The notes beneath the pieces were generated by a model. The model searched no databases. It saw only the letters and a list, made by a program, of their open reading frames with translations, and was not told the origin of the DNA. Both the position numbers and the translations under genes were made by a program. This document shows, one piece after another, positions 37,177 through 44,956 of a DNA stretch of 62,040 nucleotides. The DNA is from Terriglobia bacterium (GTDB lineage Bacteria; Acidobacteriota; Terriglobia; Bryobacterales; Bryobacteraceae). The stretch is from assembly GCA_025363475.1 (NCBI GenBank), contig JANYDS010000020.1, positions 1 to 62,040 of the forward strand, written 5' to 3'. Every line of letters starts with the position of its first letter. Position 1 is the first letter of the stretch.

Positions 37177-38421
37177 CTATAGCCGGTAACCGGCCATGGC
37201 GGCATCGCTCGCGAACATCCTGACAGTATCGAGCGAGAGTTGTTCCTGGTCCGCTCCCGCCGTTTTCATGGCCTTCTTTAGAATGTCGTGCGGCACGGTG
37301 ACGATATCGCAACCGGCGGCATTCGCTTCAAAAAGATTCCAGACTTCTCTGACGCTGGCCCATAGCAGCTCTGCCAGCGGAAGTGCAGCCAGTGCCTGTT
37401 TCGCAGCACGCATCACGGGCAGCGGGTCAAGTCCGGAATCGGCGATTCTCCCGGCGAAAACGGAAACCACGGCGGGTGTCCGAACATACAGAACTTCCGC
37501 CACACTGCGAACCTGACTGGCAGTCAGGATGGCAGTAACATTCACCTTGACGCCTTTGGCACAAAGCTCCCTAACAAGTTCGAGTGATGACTCTCCCCGC
37601 GTATTTGTAACTGGAATCTTGACGTAAACGTTGTCCCCCCAGGACGCAATGCGAAACGCCTGACGGCGCATCTCGGCGAATTCGTCTGAGAAAACTTCGA
37701 AAGAGACCGGCTTTTGCCGGACCACGCCCAAAACGTCTTTGGCGAAGGCTTCGTAATCCAGGATACCGGCCTTGTGCATCAGCGTGGGATTGGTAGTCAG
37801 CCCGCTGATCAGGGGGTCGGCATAGAGTGCGAACATGCGTTCGCGGTCGGCACCATCTGCGTAAATTTTTACACTCAGGTCCTCCAGTGCCTGATTTCTT
37901 ACGATGTGGCGGGTGGCATCGAGCAGACTGGAAGACCGCAGGACGGGTTGGGTTCTCAGTGGTTCGTTGTAGTGATGATCGATGAATATCGTGGTGCAGC
38001 CAGCCGCATTGCCGCAATCGATGTCGCGCCAGCGGTCACCCACCATGAAGCTCTGATTGAGATCGATGTTCAATGCGCGGGCTGCATCGAAGAGCATCCC
38101 CGGCCTGGGCTTCCGGCGGCTGGCCGAAGGTGAATCGGCTGGTTCGTAGCAGACTTCCACGCGGTCAATCGGCAGTTGGGCGCACATGGCCTCATTGATC
38201 AGTCTCACGGCATACTCAGTCTGCGTTCCCCGTCTCACGTCGGGCTGGTTCGTGACCACCACCAGCAGATAGCCGGCATCTTTAAGTGACTGGCACGCTT
38301 CGCGCACGCCGGGTATTAGCCGGAACCCGGAAGGTTCGTCAGGGGGGAAGGGAAGTCCATTGCGGACCACGGGCTGGTTGATGACGCCGTCACGATCCAG
38401 AAAAACTGCGCGATTCACCAT
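37177..38421 (-). CDS. HAD phosphatase fused to a transaldolase domain
   Basis: A 414-residue two-domain protein. The start at 38421 puts RAVFLDRDGVINQPV, the HAD nucleophile block, at the N-terminus. VVVTNQPDVRRG, K-P-R-P-G-M-L and MVGDRWRDIDCGNAAG complete a HAD-IIIA phosphatase of the GmhB/histidinol-phosphatase type (about 1-185). From about 200 a transaldolase-like barrel follows: KIYADGADRERM, I-S-G-L-T-T-N-P-T-L, Lys268 in NVYVKIPVTNTRGE (Schiff-base Lys position), VKVNVTAILTASQV and FAGRIADSGLDP. Transaldolase forms sedoheptulose 7-phosphate; GmhB dephosphorylates heptose bisphosphate. The gene overlaps the SIS isomerase gene by seven bases. The fusion joins the supply step with a later step of one pathway. 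Specificity for heptose rather than another sugar is inference. Confidence 0.87.
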   Translation of the reverse strand: MVNRAVFLDRDGVINQPVVRNGLPFPPDEPSGFRLIPGVREACQSLKDAGYLLVVVTNQPDVRRGTQTEYAVRLINEAMCAQLPIDRVEVCYEPADSPSASRRKPRPGMLFDAARALNIDLNQSFMVGDRWRDIDCGNAAGCTTIFIDHHYNEPLRTQPVLRSSSLLDATRHIVRNQALEDLSVKIYADGADRERMFALYADPLISGLTTNPTLMHKAGILDYEAFAKDVLGVVRQKPVSFEVFSDEFAEMRRQAFRIASWGDNVYVKIPVTNTRGESSLELVRELCAKGVKVNVTAILTASQVRSVAEVLYVRTPAVVSVFAGRIADSGLDPLPVMRAAKQALAALPLAELLWASVREVWNLFEANAAGCDIVTVPHDILKKAMKTAGADQEQLSLDTVRMFASDAAMAGYRL

Positions 38422-38999
38422 TTTGTTCCTACCTGCTGCAGGCGGGGATGCGAAACGAAGAGATGCCAGAAAACCGCCTGAAACGCTTCGGTCAGAGGGG
38501 TGATGCGATCCGGGTTCACGGTGGGTACGATCACGCAGACATTGGCCACACGGGCGGTGTAGCCGCCGTCCCGCCCCACGATTCCGATGATGGCCGCTCC
38601 GGTCTTGCGGGTAAATTCCAGAGCGGCCACCAGGTTGGGGCTGACATTCAGTTCGCGGTCTCCGCCGCCCACGGAAAGCACCATCACGCCGTCTTCCGGC
38701 CGCAGGCGGCTGCCTTTGAGCCAGGCGGAAAAGGTGGTTTCCCAACCCTCGTCGTTGGTACGAGCGGTTAGTTCTGAGACGTTATCGGTGGGTGCATAGG
38801 CTTCAAAGCCGCAGAGTTTACGGAAGTCATTGACGGCGTGACTGGCGTTGGCCGCACTGCCGCCCACGCCCAGGATAAACAGGCGGCCCCCACGATCACG
38901 AATGGTGGCGAGCAGGTCAACAGTGGCTTCCAGCACGTTTGGGTTCGTTTTGCGCGTTACTTCCGTCACCTCGGCGAGGTAGCGTTCACTGAAAGTCAT
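38415..38999 (-). CDS. SIS-domain sugar-phosphate isomerase (GmhA-like)
   Basis: A 194-residue SIS protein. Start 38999 has GAGG nine bases upstream and lies inside the end of the nucleotidyltransferase gene (14-base overlap). ILGVGGSAANASHAVNDFRK is the phosphate-binding block equivalent to G-N-G-G-S-A-A-D-A-Q-H in GmhA. The metal-ligand His is present, and the Glu four residues on is replaced by Asp. VMVLSVGGGDRELNVSPNLV is the second SIS block. GmhA converts sedoheptulose 7-phosphate into D-glycero-D-manno-heptose 7-phosphate for surface heptose synthesis. Its neighbours (nucleotidyltransferase, HAD phosphatase, transaldolase) fit that pathway. Another ketose phosphate remains possible. 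Confidence 0.82.
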   Translation of the reverse strand: MTFSERYLAEVTEVTRKTNPNVLEATVDLLATIRDRGGRLFILGVGGSAANASHAVNDFRKLCGFEAYAPTDNVSELTARTNDEGWETTFSAWLKGSRLRPEDGVMVLSVGGGDRELNVSPNLVAALEFTRKTGAAIIGIVGRDGGYTARVANVCVIVPTVNPDRITPLTEAFQAVFWHLFVSHPRLQQVGTKW

Positions 39000-39663
39000 G
39001 GGCGAATTCCTCAAGGCCAGCAGGGGACCCAATTTCATAGAACCGATCATGGACTTCGTGCGCGACCAGGTCTCCGGCGTTCAGCAACCGATCAAATACC
39101 TGGGCGAGGTCGAATTCAGACGCGGGCGGAGTCTGATGGAACGCCGAGACCGAAAAGAGGCTGAGGCCGTAGTCGATGTGCTGCATTTCAGGAATTGGGT
39201 TCGTTTTGTCGTAAACCCGGATGCGCTCGCCGTCGAACCAGACGTTGCTTCGTCCCCAGCGGTTTTGGTTGCGGTAAACCGTCATGAGCGCGGCGGCCCC
39301 GGATGATTTAAAGGCACGCAGCACGGCGGAAAAATCTGTTGGCAACCAGGAATCGCCGTAGATCACAAAGAACCGTTCTCCGAGTAAAGGCAGCGCCCGC
39401 CGGATGGCCCCTGCTGTCCCCAGCGCAACGGGACCGTCAAACGAATATTCGAGGGTGCTGCCGAAGTAGCCGCTGACTTGCTCTCCAAGATGCCCTGCGC
39501 AAACTACAATCCGCCGCAGGCCTTGTGCCCGGAGATAGTCGATCTGATGGGCCAGGAAAGGTCGCCCGTGAACGGACAACATAGACTTCGGAATGGCATC
39601 GGTTAAGGGCCGCATCCGGGTCGAGAGGCCCCCGGCCAGGATCGCTATGGGAGTCGAATTCAC
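38986..39663 (-). CDS. Sugar-1-phosphate nucleotidyltransferase (HddC-like)
   Basis: A 225-residue NTP-transferase. The N-terminal AILAGGLSTRMRPLTDAIPK is the nucleotide-binding signature (G-G-x-S-T-R-M-R-P-L-T ... P-K). PVALGTAGAIRRALPLL and FFVIYGDSWLPTDFSA hold the G-T-A-G and metal-binding G-D sites, and it ends F-Y-E-I-G-S-P-A-G-L. This short single-domain form resembles mannose- or heptose-1-phosphate guanylyltransferases such as HddC. It heads a three-gene overlapping cassette with the SIS isomerase and the phosphatase-transaldolase, so activation of a heptose 1-phosphate is the best guess. GDP versus another nucleotide cannot be decided by eye. The nicotinamidase-like gene ends 47 bases upstream. 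Confidence 0.85.
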   Translation of the reverse strand: MNSTPIAILAGGLSTRMRPLTDAIPKSMLSVHGRPFLAHQIDYLRAQGLRRIVVCAGHLGEQVSGYFGSTLEYSFDGPVALGTAGAIRRALPLLGERFFVIYGDSWLPTDFSAVLRAFKSSGAAALMTVYRNQNRWGRSNVWFDGERIRVYDKTNPIPEMQHIDYGLSLFSVSAFHQTPPASEFDLAQVFDRLLNAGDLVAHEVHDRFYEIGSPAGLEEFAHDFQ

Positions 39664-39710
39664 GTCACTGAAACAGTGGCGGGAACCAGAATTATTCTCC
39701 GGTCAGAGTT

Positions 39711-40232
39711 TCAGACCGCAGAGGTCTGAACACAGAAGCCGCCGGCATCCGTAAATTCGCGTATCACTTTCGCCGCCTCTGTTTCCGAGAGGTGGTGAAT
39801 GGCATCCGTGACCAGCGAAACTTTGCAGCCACGCTTGAGCAGGCCCATGATGGCGAACTTCACGCAATATTCCGTCAGGACGCCGTAGACCACGCATTCA
39901 TCGATTTTCAGCGTTTCGAGCAGCTTTTCCAGCGACGGGTTGGTGAATAAATCCAGTTCGTCTTTCTCGATAAAAATCTGATTGGGCACCAGTGTCGCGG
40001 CCGGCTTTTGCTGCCCCACAGTACCTTTGATGCAGTGCGGCGGCCAGACCTTAAACTCTTCCGCATTCTCACCATGGGCGCACATAGTCGAGATCAGGGG
40101 CAGGCCCCGTTCACCGGCCAGGCGGTTCAGTTTCGCCACATTCGGAATTACATTCTCAGCACCGGGTGCATACAGAGCCCCGGCAGGGAAAACAAAATCT
40201 ATCTGGGTATCAATATCGAAAAAGGCTTTCAC
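39711..40232 (-). CDS. Isochorismatase-family cysteine hydrolase (nicotinamidase-like)
   Basis: A 173-residue hydrolase starting at GTG 40232, whose bases form a GTGA overlap with the stop of pncB. MKAFFDIDTQIDFVFPAGAL holds the first Asp, F-I-E-K-D-E-L-D-L-F the catalytic Lys, and VVYGVLTEYCVKFAIMGLL the nucleophilic Cys of the Asp-Lys-Cys triad. Coupling to nicotinate phosphoribosyltransferase strongly suggests it deamidates nicotinamide to nicotinate (PncA role) in NAD salvage. Family members can also act on other amides, so the exact substrate is inferred from context. The length is typical for a compact nicotinamidase. Confidence 0.85.
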   Translation of the reverse strand: MKAFFDIDTQIDFVFPAGALYAPGAENVIPNVAKLNRLAGERGLPLISTMCAHGENAEEFKVWPPHCIKGTVGQQKPAATLVPNQIFIEKDELDLFTNPSLEKLLETLKIDECVVYGVLTEYCVKFAIMGLLKRGCKVSLVTDAIHHLSETEAAKVIREFTDAGGFCVQTSAV

Positions 40233-41500
40233 GCCGTCACCTCGGCCATCAGATTTTCAAGCGCGTCAGAGCGCTTCATCAACCGCGGGAACGGCTTTGG
40301 GGGCCATTCCACGCGCTTGCGGATCTCTTCGAGCGAAGGCAGCGGTTCCACCAGTTCACCGCCCAGTATCACGGGCTTTAAGAGGGCCTCGGCACCCGGC
40401 ACGCATTCGTCATGTAAACCCAGCAGATCGTAATCCGGAAAGCGGAATAGTTGTTTGGCTCCGGGGATGGTACCTTTTTCCGCACTGTGTTTGGCGGTGT
40501 AACGAGTGTGGCCGGGCCGCTCGATTTCCACGAGTTTATAGATGCTGCCCATGGAAGGCGCATCGGCGGAAGTCGCCAGTTCCGTTCCCACGCCGAACGC
40601 GTCAATAGGCGCACCGTCTTCCACAATAGCGGCGATGCGAACTTCGTCCAGATCGCCACTGGCAATGATCCTGGTTTCGGTCAAACCAGCATCGTCGAGG
40701 ATACGGCGGATGCGGCGCGAAAGCAGGAAGAAATCACCGCTGTCGATGCGGACTCCCCACAGTGGTTTTCCCAACCGAGCCGCCGTGCGCGCGCCTTCAA
40801 TCGCATCGTAGGTGTCTACGAGCTGAACCGTTTGGTCGGCCAGCAAATTCTGCAGTTCGCGAAAAGCTTCCGTTTCTGAATCAAAAGCCATCACCCAGGA
40901 GTGCGCCGCTGTTCCCACCACAGGAATGCCGTAGCGATAGCCTGCAAGGGTATTGCTGGTGCCGGCACATCCGCCAATATAGGCGGCCCGGGCGCTGAGT
41001 ACCCCTGCTTCCGGCGTGTGCGCGCGGCGCGTACCGTAATCGAAAACACCTCGTCCATCAGCCGCGTGGGCCAGGCGGACTGCTTTCGAGGCAATCAGGG
41101 TCTCAAACGAAACTGCCGACAACAGGTACGTCTCGGGAATCTGACCTTCAATCAGCGGCGCCCGAATGTTCATCAGCGGTTGCCCGGCGTAAAGCACAGT
41201 GCCTTCGGGAACGGCGAAAACATCGCCGGTAAAACGGAATGAAGCGAGATATTCCCAGAAAGCCGGTTTCGCATGGCGGAAGTGCGGAAGTCCCCGCAGC
41301 CACGCAATCTCGTCGGCCTCGAAGCGCAGATTGAGAAGATAATCCACGGCGCGGTGCAGACCTGCGGCCACGACGAAATCGCGGTTGCGGGGCAGTCTCC
41401 GGATGGTGAATTCAAACGTCCCGGTCTCGTGCTGCTTGCCCGCCGCAAAATAGCCGGCGGCCATCGTCAACTCGTAGAGATCGGTAAGCAGGCCGTTCAA
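40229..41500 (-). CDS. pncB: Nicotinate phosphoribosyltransferase
   Basis: A 423-residue enzyme of NAD salvage that joins nicotinate and PRPP to make nicotinate mononucleotide. I took TTG 41500 as start, two bases from the stop of the upstream gene, because the product then begins N-G-L-L-T-D-L-Y-E-L-T-M-A-A-G-Y-F, the family N-terminus. Other landmarks: FEFTIRRLPRNRDFVVAAGL, VFAVPEGTVLYAGQPLMNI, VFDYGTRRAHTPEAGVLSAR, YIGGCAGTSNTLAGYRYGIP, GTAAHSWVMAFDSETEAF and WGVRIDSGDFFLLSRRIR. The following gene is a nicotinamidase-like hydrolase overlapping by four bases, giving a compact two-step salvage module. Confidence 0.93.
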   Translation of the reverse strand: MNGLLTDLYELTMAAGYFAAGKQHETGTFEFTIRRLPRNRDFVVAAGLHRAVDYLLNLRFEADEIAWLRGLPHFRHAKPAFWEYLASFRFTGDVFAVPEGTVLYAGQPLMNIRAPLIEGQIPETYLLSAVSFETLIASKAVRLAHAADGRGVFDYGTRRAHTPEAGVLSARAAYIGGCAGTSNTLAGYRYGIPVVGTAAHSWVMAFDSETEAFRELQNLLADQTVQLVDTYDAIEGARTAARLGKPLWGVRIDSGDFFLLSRRIRRILDDAGLTETRIIASGDLDEVRIAAIVEDGAPIDAFGVGTELATSADAPSMGSIYKLVEIERPGHTRYTAKHSAEKGTIPGAKQLFRFPDYDLLGLHDECVPGAEALLKPVILGGELVEPLPSLEEIRKRVEWPPKPFPRLMKRSDALENLMAEVTA

Positions 41501-41501
41501 G

Positions 41502-42836
41502 CTATTTCTTCTTGTCGTTCGTACTGGGGGGCGTTTTAGCGGGCATTTGCTGCTTGATCCCTGCGATCGCTTTTTGCAACTCGCCGATGTTCTTCGCTTC
41601 CACAATGTAGACCGGCGCTTCACCGTCGCGCTGCGCGTTAAACGCTTCGCCGTCTCTATTGATCGTAACCCGTTCCACCCGTTTCTTTTCGCCGGACGTT
41701 ACGGCCAGAGTCAAAACTTTAGTCCCTGACATCTTTTCCGAAAACTTCACCGCGCTCAAATCGCGCACTTTATCCAGCACAGTTTGAATACTTGCCGGGT
41801 CGAACTGCACCTGATTCGCGGTCCACTTTTCACCCGCTTTTTCATAGGCCTGACCGTTTACTTCAACCTTCGACGGGTCAGTGAAACCGAAATCGAAGAT
41901 GCGTTTATCGCGGTAGTCGTCGATCGATTTATTCAGACCGTCCGCAATGTCCGGCATGATCTTGTAGACGTTTTCCACTGCCGAACTTTTGGCGTAGTAG
42001 CTGCTGTCGGCGGCCTTGCGCACTTCAAGGGTTTGCGTTTCCTTCTCGTCCGTGGCTGTGGCGATGGCAATTTTCGCGCCCGTGGCAAAAGCCTTTGCCG
42101 CATCCTTTTCATCGTAATTACCGGTCAGGTCGATGCGGGCATCCACCATCTTGCGGATCAGATCCTGGGCCTGCAGGGGGTCGGCACGATAGTGGCGCGG
42201 TTTTACAATCTGCCAGTCCAGCTGTTCGTTCTTGCTGAACTCAAATACGGGTCCCCTGGCGGCCAGCGTGAACGACTTCAGCTTGTTCTGGTTGAATGTC
42301 ATCAGCCGTTTGTCGCGCAGGTCGCTGAGTGTCTTGTCGACACTGGCCTTGACTGACGAGGCGATTGTGTAGACCTTCGGGTCGTCACCCAGCTTTGCAT
42401 AAAGATTCCCGGTGCCCGGCGTTTCGCCGCCGGTGAGCAGCTTGTAGACTTTGCCTCCCTTCGCCGTAATGTCGATTTCAAAAACCGGCGTTTCAAGCCC
42501 GAATTCTTTCAAGCTCGTCGGGTGTTCATCAATGATGCGCTCGGCTGAAATTGAGGCTAAACCACCCAGCATCGGGCTGACCATTTCGGAATCAGCTCCA
42601 AGGTGTTTCGGTTCCGTAATCTCCCAAATATCCGAGACTTTCTTCAGGACAATCGGATCTTCGCCCGCCTTCGCCAGCCGGAGGCCTTCAATCTGCGCCG
42701 GGTCAAGTGTAACCAGTTTCGGGGCCACCGGAGTATCAGATTTCTTGCCCGCATCCGGGTTCTTGCCGGTGTACCAGACAAGCCCCCCGAGTACGCCGAG
42801 CACGACCACCCCCGCAATCAATCCGCCTGTCTTCAT
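41502..42836 (-). CDS. DUF4340-domain membrane-anchored protein
   Basis: A 444-residue protein with one N-terminal membrane segment (G-G-L-I-A-G-V-V-V-L-G-V-L-G-G-L-V-W-Y) and a long outside domain built of repeated sandwich-like units of the DUF4340 type (DIWEITEPKHLGADSEMVSP, later LDWQIVKPRHYRADPLQA, D-K-R-L-M-T-F and D-K-R-I-F-D-F). Such genes commonly sit at the end of Gld-like ABC transporter operons, as here, six bases after the GldG-like gene. The role is unknown; a periplasmic accessory of the exporter is inferred. The tail is Lys-rich. Confidence 0.82.
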   Translation of the reverse strand: MKTGGLIAGVVVLGVLGGLVWYTGKNPDAGKKSDTPVAPKLVTLDPAQIEGLRLAKAGEDPIVLKKVSDIWEITEPKHLGADSEMVSPMLGGLASISAERIIDEHPTSLKEFGLETPVFEIDITAKGGKVYKLLTGGETPGTGNLYAKLGDDPKVYTIASSVKASVDKTLSDLRDKRLMTFNQNKLKSFTLAARGPVFEFSKNEQLDWQIVKPRHYRADPLQAQDLIRKMVDARIDLTGNYDEKDAAKAFATGAKIAIATATDEKETQTLEVRKAADSSYYAKSSAVENVYKIMPDIADGLNKSIDDYRDKRIFDFGFTDPSKVEVNGQAYEKAGEKWTANQVQFDPASIQTVLDKVRDLSAVKFSEKMSGTKVLTLAVTSGEKKRVERVTINRDGEAFNAQRDGEAPVYIVEAKNIGELQKAIAGIKQQMPAKTPPSTNDKKK

Positions 42837-42842
42837 CCGGTG

Positions 42843-44201
42843 CTATCTCCGCTTCCACCAGGTGGAAACACCCGAGAGAATCACAATCAGGGGCAGCATA
42901 ATCACACTGGTGAAGAAAAGCACCCACATCGCGTTACCGGTAACTTTCATGCGACGGTCTTCCGGATCTTTCGGCCGGATCGAAATCAGGTCTTCATCCG
43001 AAGTGAGCCAGTTGAACATGTTCAGAACCAGGTTCTTGTTTCCAACCGGCGCACCGAAGATGGAATTGGTGAGCCAGCTGGAACTGCCAACAACAACGAC
43101 CAGGCCCTGTGTGGGCGCTTTGCCCACTTTGATTGCCGCACCCAGAGTAAAGGGGCCTTTGGGGCCTTTATCGAGGTCGGCTTCTTTCAACGGAAGCTTC
43201 GGGTCCTGCAGGGAGATACTCTCCGCAGAACTGCCGAAAAGCTTTTCGCCAGGTGCTTTGACATCAAGGCTGCGGGAGAGCGGGAACACCGTGTCGATCC
43301 CCACCATAACGTTTACGATCGCGTGAGACGCATAGGCACTGACCACAGGCGAAAACTGCCCCAGCGCGGAACGCGGATCGAGGATTACATCCCTTGTGGG
43401 TGTAACTCCCCAGCCCGCGAGCATCGCTTCAATATTGGGCGTGTCGCCCATCTTGTCGTTGGGCAAATTCAGCACAGGGTCAAGATTGACGAGTGCCCGG
43501 CCACCGCCTTCAACGAACTTCTTAACCGCCGCAACGGCTTCCTGAATGTAATCGGTCTTCGGTCCGCTAATCACGATTACGGTACAGGTGGAAGGAACTT
43601 CCGGTTTGCCGATCAGGGAGACGGTATCGGTCTTGTAATTGTTCTTTTCGAGCACGTCCTTGACCGCAGCGTAGCCTTCGCGTGTCGTATCAATCAGCGG
43701 ATGTTCGCCGGAGCCATTGATGAAACAAACCATCCGCAGGCCCGTCTTGATGCTGCGAACCAGCGCTCCAGTCAGTTCCTCTTCGGTAAGGGAGCGGGCT
43801 GTTTCCTTCTTGACCCCACTGTCGACAATTATGTCGCCAAATGCGCGAACACCTTCGGCACGGGCGACGTCGGGTTTTTTTTCCGGGTCGATGTACTGAA
43901 TGTGGATCTTCGTCGAGAGGTTCTTATAGCGGTCAAGCATGTTGCGTGCCTGATCGAAGCTTTCACTCTTGTTGAAGTAGTAGATATTGATATCGCGAGT
44001 CAGATTACCGGTAATCTTCCGGGTCTGATCGGACAGCGTGAAGCGCTTGTTGGCGGTTGCGTCAAACGTCGCATTCTTCCGGCTGGCCAGCCAGTTCGCC
44101 AGGCCCACCGCGCCCACAACCACAGCTACATAGAGGACAAGAAACGCGCCGTACCGCGTCTGCCGTGCTTTAATCCATTCGCTTGCCATTATGCCCGCCA
44201 C
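42843..44201 (-). CDS. GldG-like ABC transporter auxiliary protein
   Basis: A 452-residue protein with an N-terminal membrane helix (G-A-F-L-V-L-Y-V-A-V-V-V-G-A-V-G), a large soluble domain and a C-terminal membrane helix (W-V-L-F-F-T-S-V-I-M-L-P-L-I-V-I-L). The soluble part contains R-D-I-N-I-Y-Y-F-N-K, MLDRYKNLSTKIHIQYIDPE, VIVISGPKTDYIQEAVAAVK and VEGGGRALVNLDPVL, the pattern of GldG-type substrate-side components of ABC transporters. It overlaps the permease gene by 13 bases. In Bacteroidetes GldG works in gliding and protein secretion; in Acidobacteriota the cargo is unknown. Confidence 0.86.
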   Translation of the reverse strand: MAGIMASEWIKARQTRYGAFLVLYVAVVVGAVGLANWLASRKNATFDATANKRFTLSDQTRKITGNLTRDINIYYFNKSESFDQARNMLDRYKNLSTKIHIQYIDPEKKPDVARAEGVRAFGDIIVDSGVKKETARSLTEEELTGALVRSIKTGLRMVCFINGSGEHPLIDTTREGYAAVKDVLEKNNYKTDTVSLIGKPEVPSTCTVIVISGPKTDYIQEAVAAVKKFVEGGGRALVNLDPVLNLPNDKMGDTPNIEAMLAGWGVTPTRDVILDPRSALGQFSPVVSAYASHAIVNVMVGIDTVFPLSRSLDVKAPGEKLFGSSAESISLQDPKLPLKEADLDKGPKGPFTLGAAIKVGKAPTQGLVVVVGSSSWLTNSIFGAPVGNKNLVLNMFNWLTSDEDLISIRPKDPEDRRMKVTGNAMWVLFFTSVIMLPLIVILSGVSTWWKRR

Positions 44202-44956
44202 CTCAGGGAATCAAGAGATCGCGATGTCATGAACAGCGCGAGGAAAATTGCCGAGAAGTAGAAAATCAGATCCTTCGTTTCCACGATGCCCCGCGAGAAT
44301 GGCTCGAAGTGAGTCAGGATTGAACAGTACGCGATTGCCTGCGCCCAGCCCGCTTGATTGTAGGAGCTGACCCAGCTCAGCACCCAGAGCAACAGGCAAA
44401 TCGAAAACGTTGAAGCCCCGGCGATGATCTGGTTTTTCGTCGTGGTGGAAATGAAAGTTCCAATTGCGAGGATTGTCCCGCCCTGCAAAATCAGTCCCAG
44501 GTAACCGGTGGCGACGGGACGCCAGTCCGGGTGGCTCCAGGCGAACAGCAGCGCGATATCGAGAGCGGAAATTGCCAGCATGCAAAGGTACATGCCCATC
44601 GCGCCCAGCCACTTGCCTAAGATAATTTCCCAGTCGCTGATAGGCGATGTCATCAGCAGTTCGATGGTGCCAGAGCGCTTTTCTTCCGCGAACAAACGCA
44701 TGGAAATCAGCGGGATCAAAAACAGACCCACCACGCTCGCATTGTTCAGCAGCGGAGCAATTACCCATTCATTCACGCTCATGGGCTGTTCCTGCCCGCT
44801 CATTTGTGACTGGACGCCTGCGTTCACGAAAAACTGTGCCGCGCTATAGAAAAAGAAGCCGAAGACCAAACCAAACAGGCCCATCAGCAGGTACGCTACG
44901 GGCGAGGCAAAATAGGCCTTCAGTTCCTTCCCGCAAATTGTGCCGATGTTTCTCAT
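44189..44956 (-). CDS. ABC-2-type permease (GldF-like)
   Basis: A 255-residue membrane protein with about six hydrophobic segments. It starts M-R-N-I-G-T-I-C-G-K-E-L-K-A-Y-F-A-S-P-V, typical of ABC-2 permeases, and carries the family motif MRLFAEEKRSGTIELLMTSP followed by I-S-D-W-E-I-I-L-G-K-W-L-G-A. Its ATG overlaps the stop of the ATPase gene (ATGA) and its end overlaps the GldG-like gene by 13 bases, so ATPase, permease and auxiliary protein are made together. It is the transmembrane channel of the exporter. Confidence 0.9.
   Translation of the reverse strand: MRNIGTICGKELKAYFASPVAYLLMGLFGLVFGFFFYSAAQFFVNAGVQSQMSGQEQPMSVNEWVIAPLLNNASVVGLFLIPLISMRLFAEEKRSGTIELLMTSPISDWEIILGKWLGAMGMYLCMLAISALDIALLFAWSHPDWRPVATGYLGLILQGGTILAIGTFISTTTKNQIIAGASTFSICLLLWVLSWVSSYNQAGWAQAIAYCSILTHFEPFSRGIVETKDLIFYFSAIFLALFMTSRSLDSLRWRA

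Noticed and set aside
37177-38745. A 522-codon version of the phosphatase-transaldolase
   Set aside because: The first 108 codons cross the SIS isomerase gene in another frame and are Arg/Pro/Gly-rich nonsense. The HAD motif begins just after 38421.
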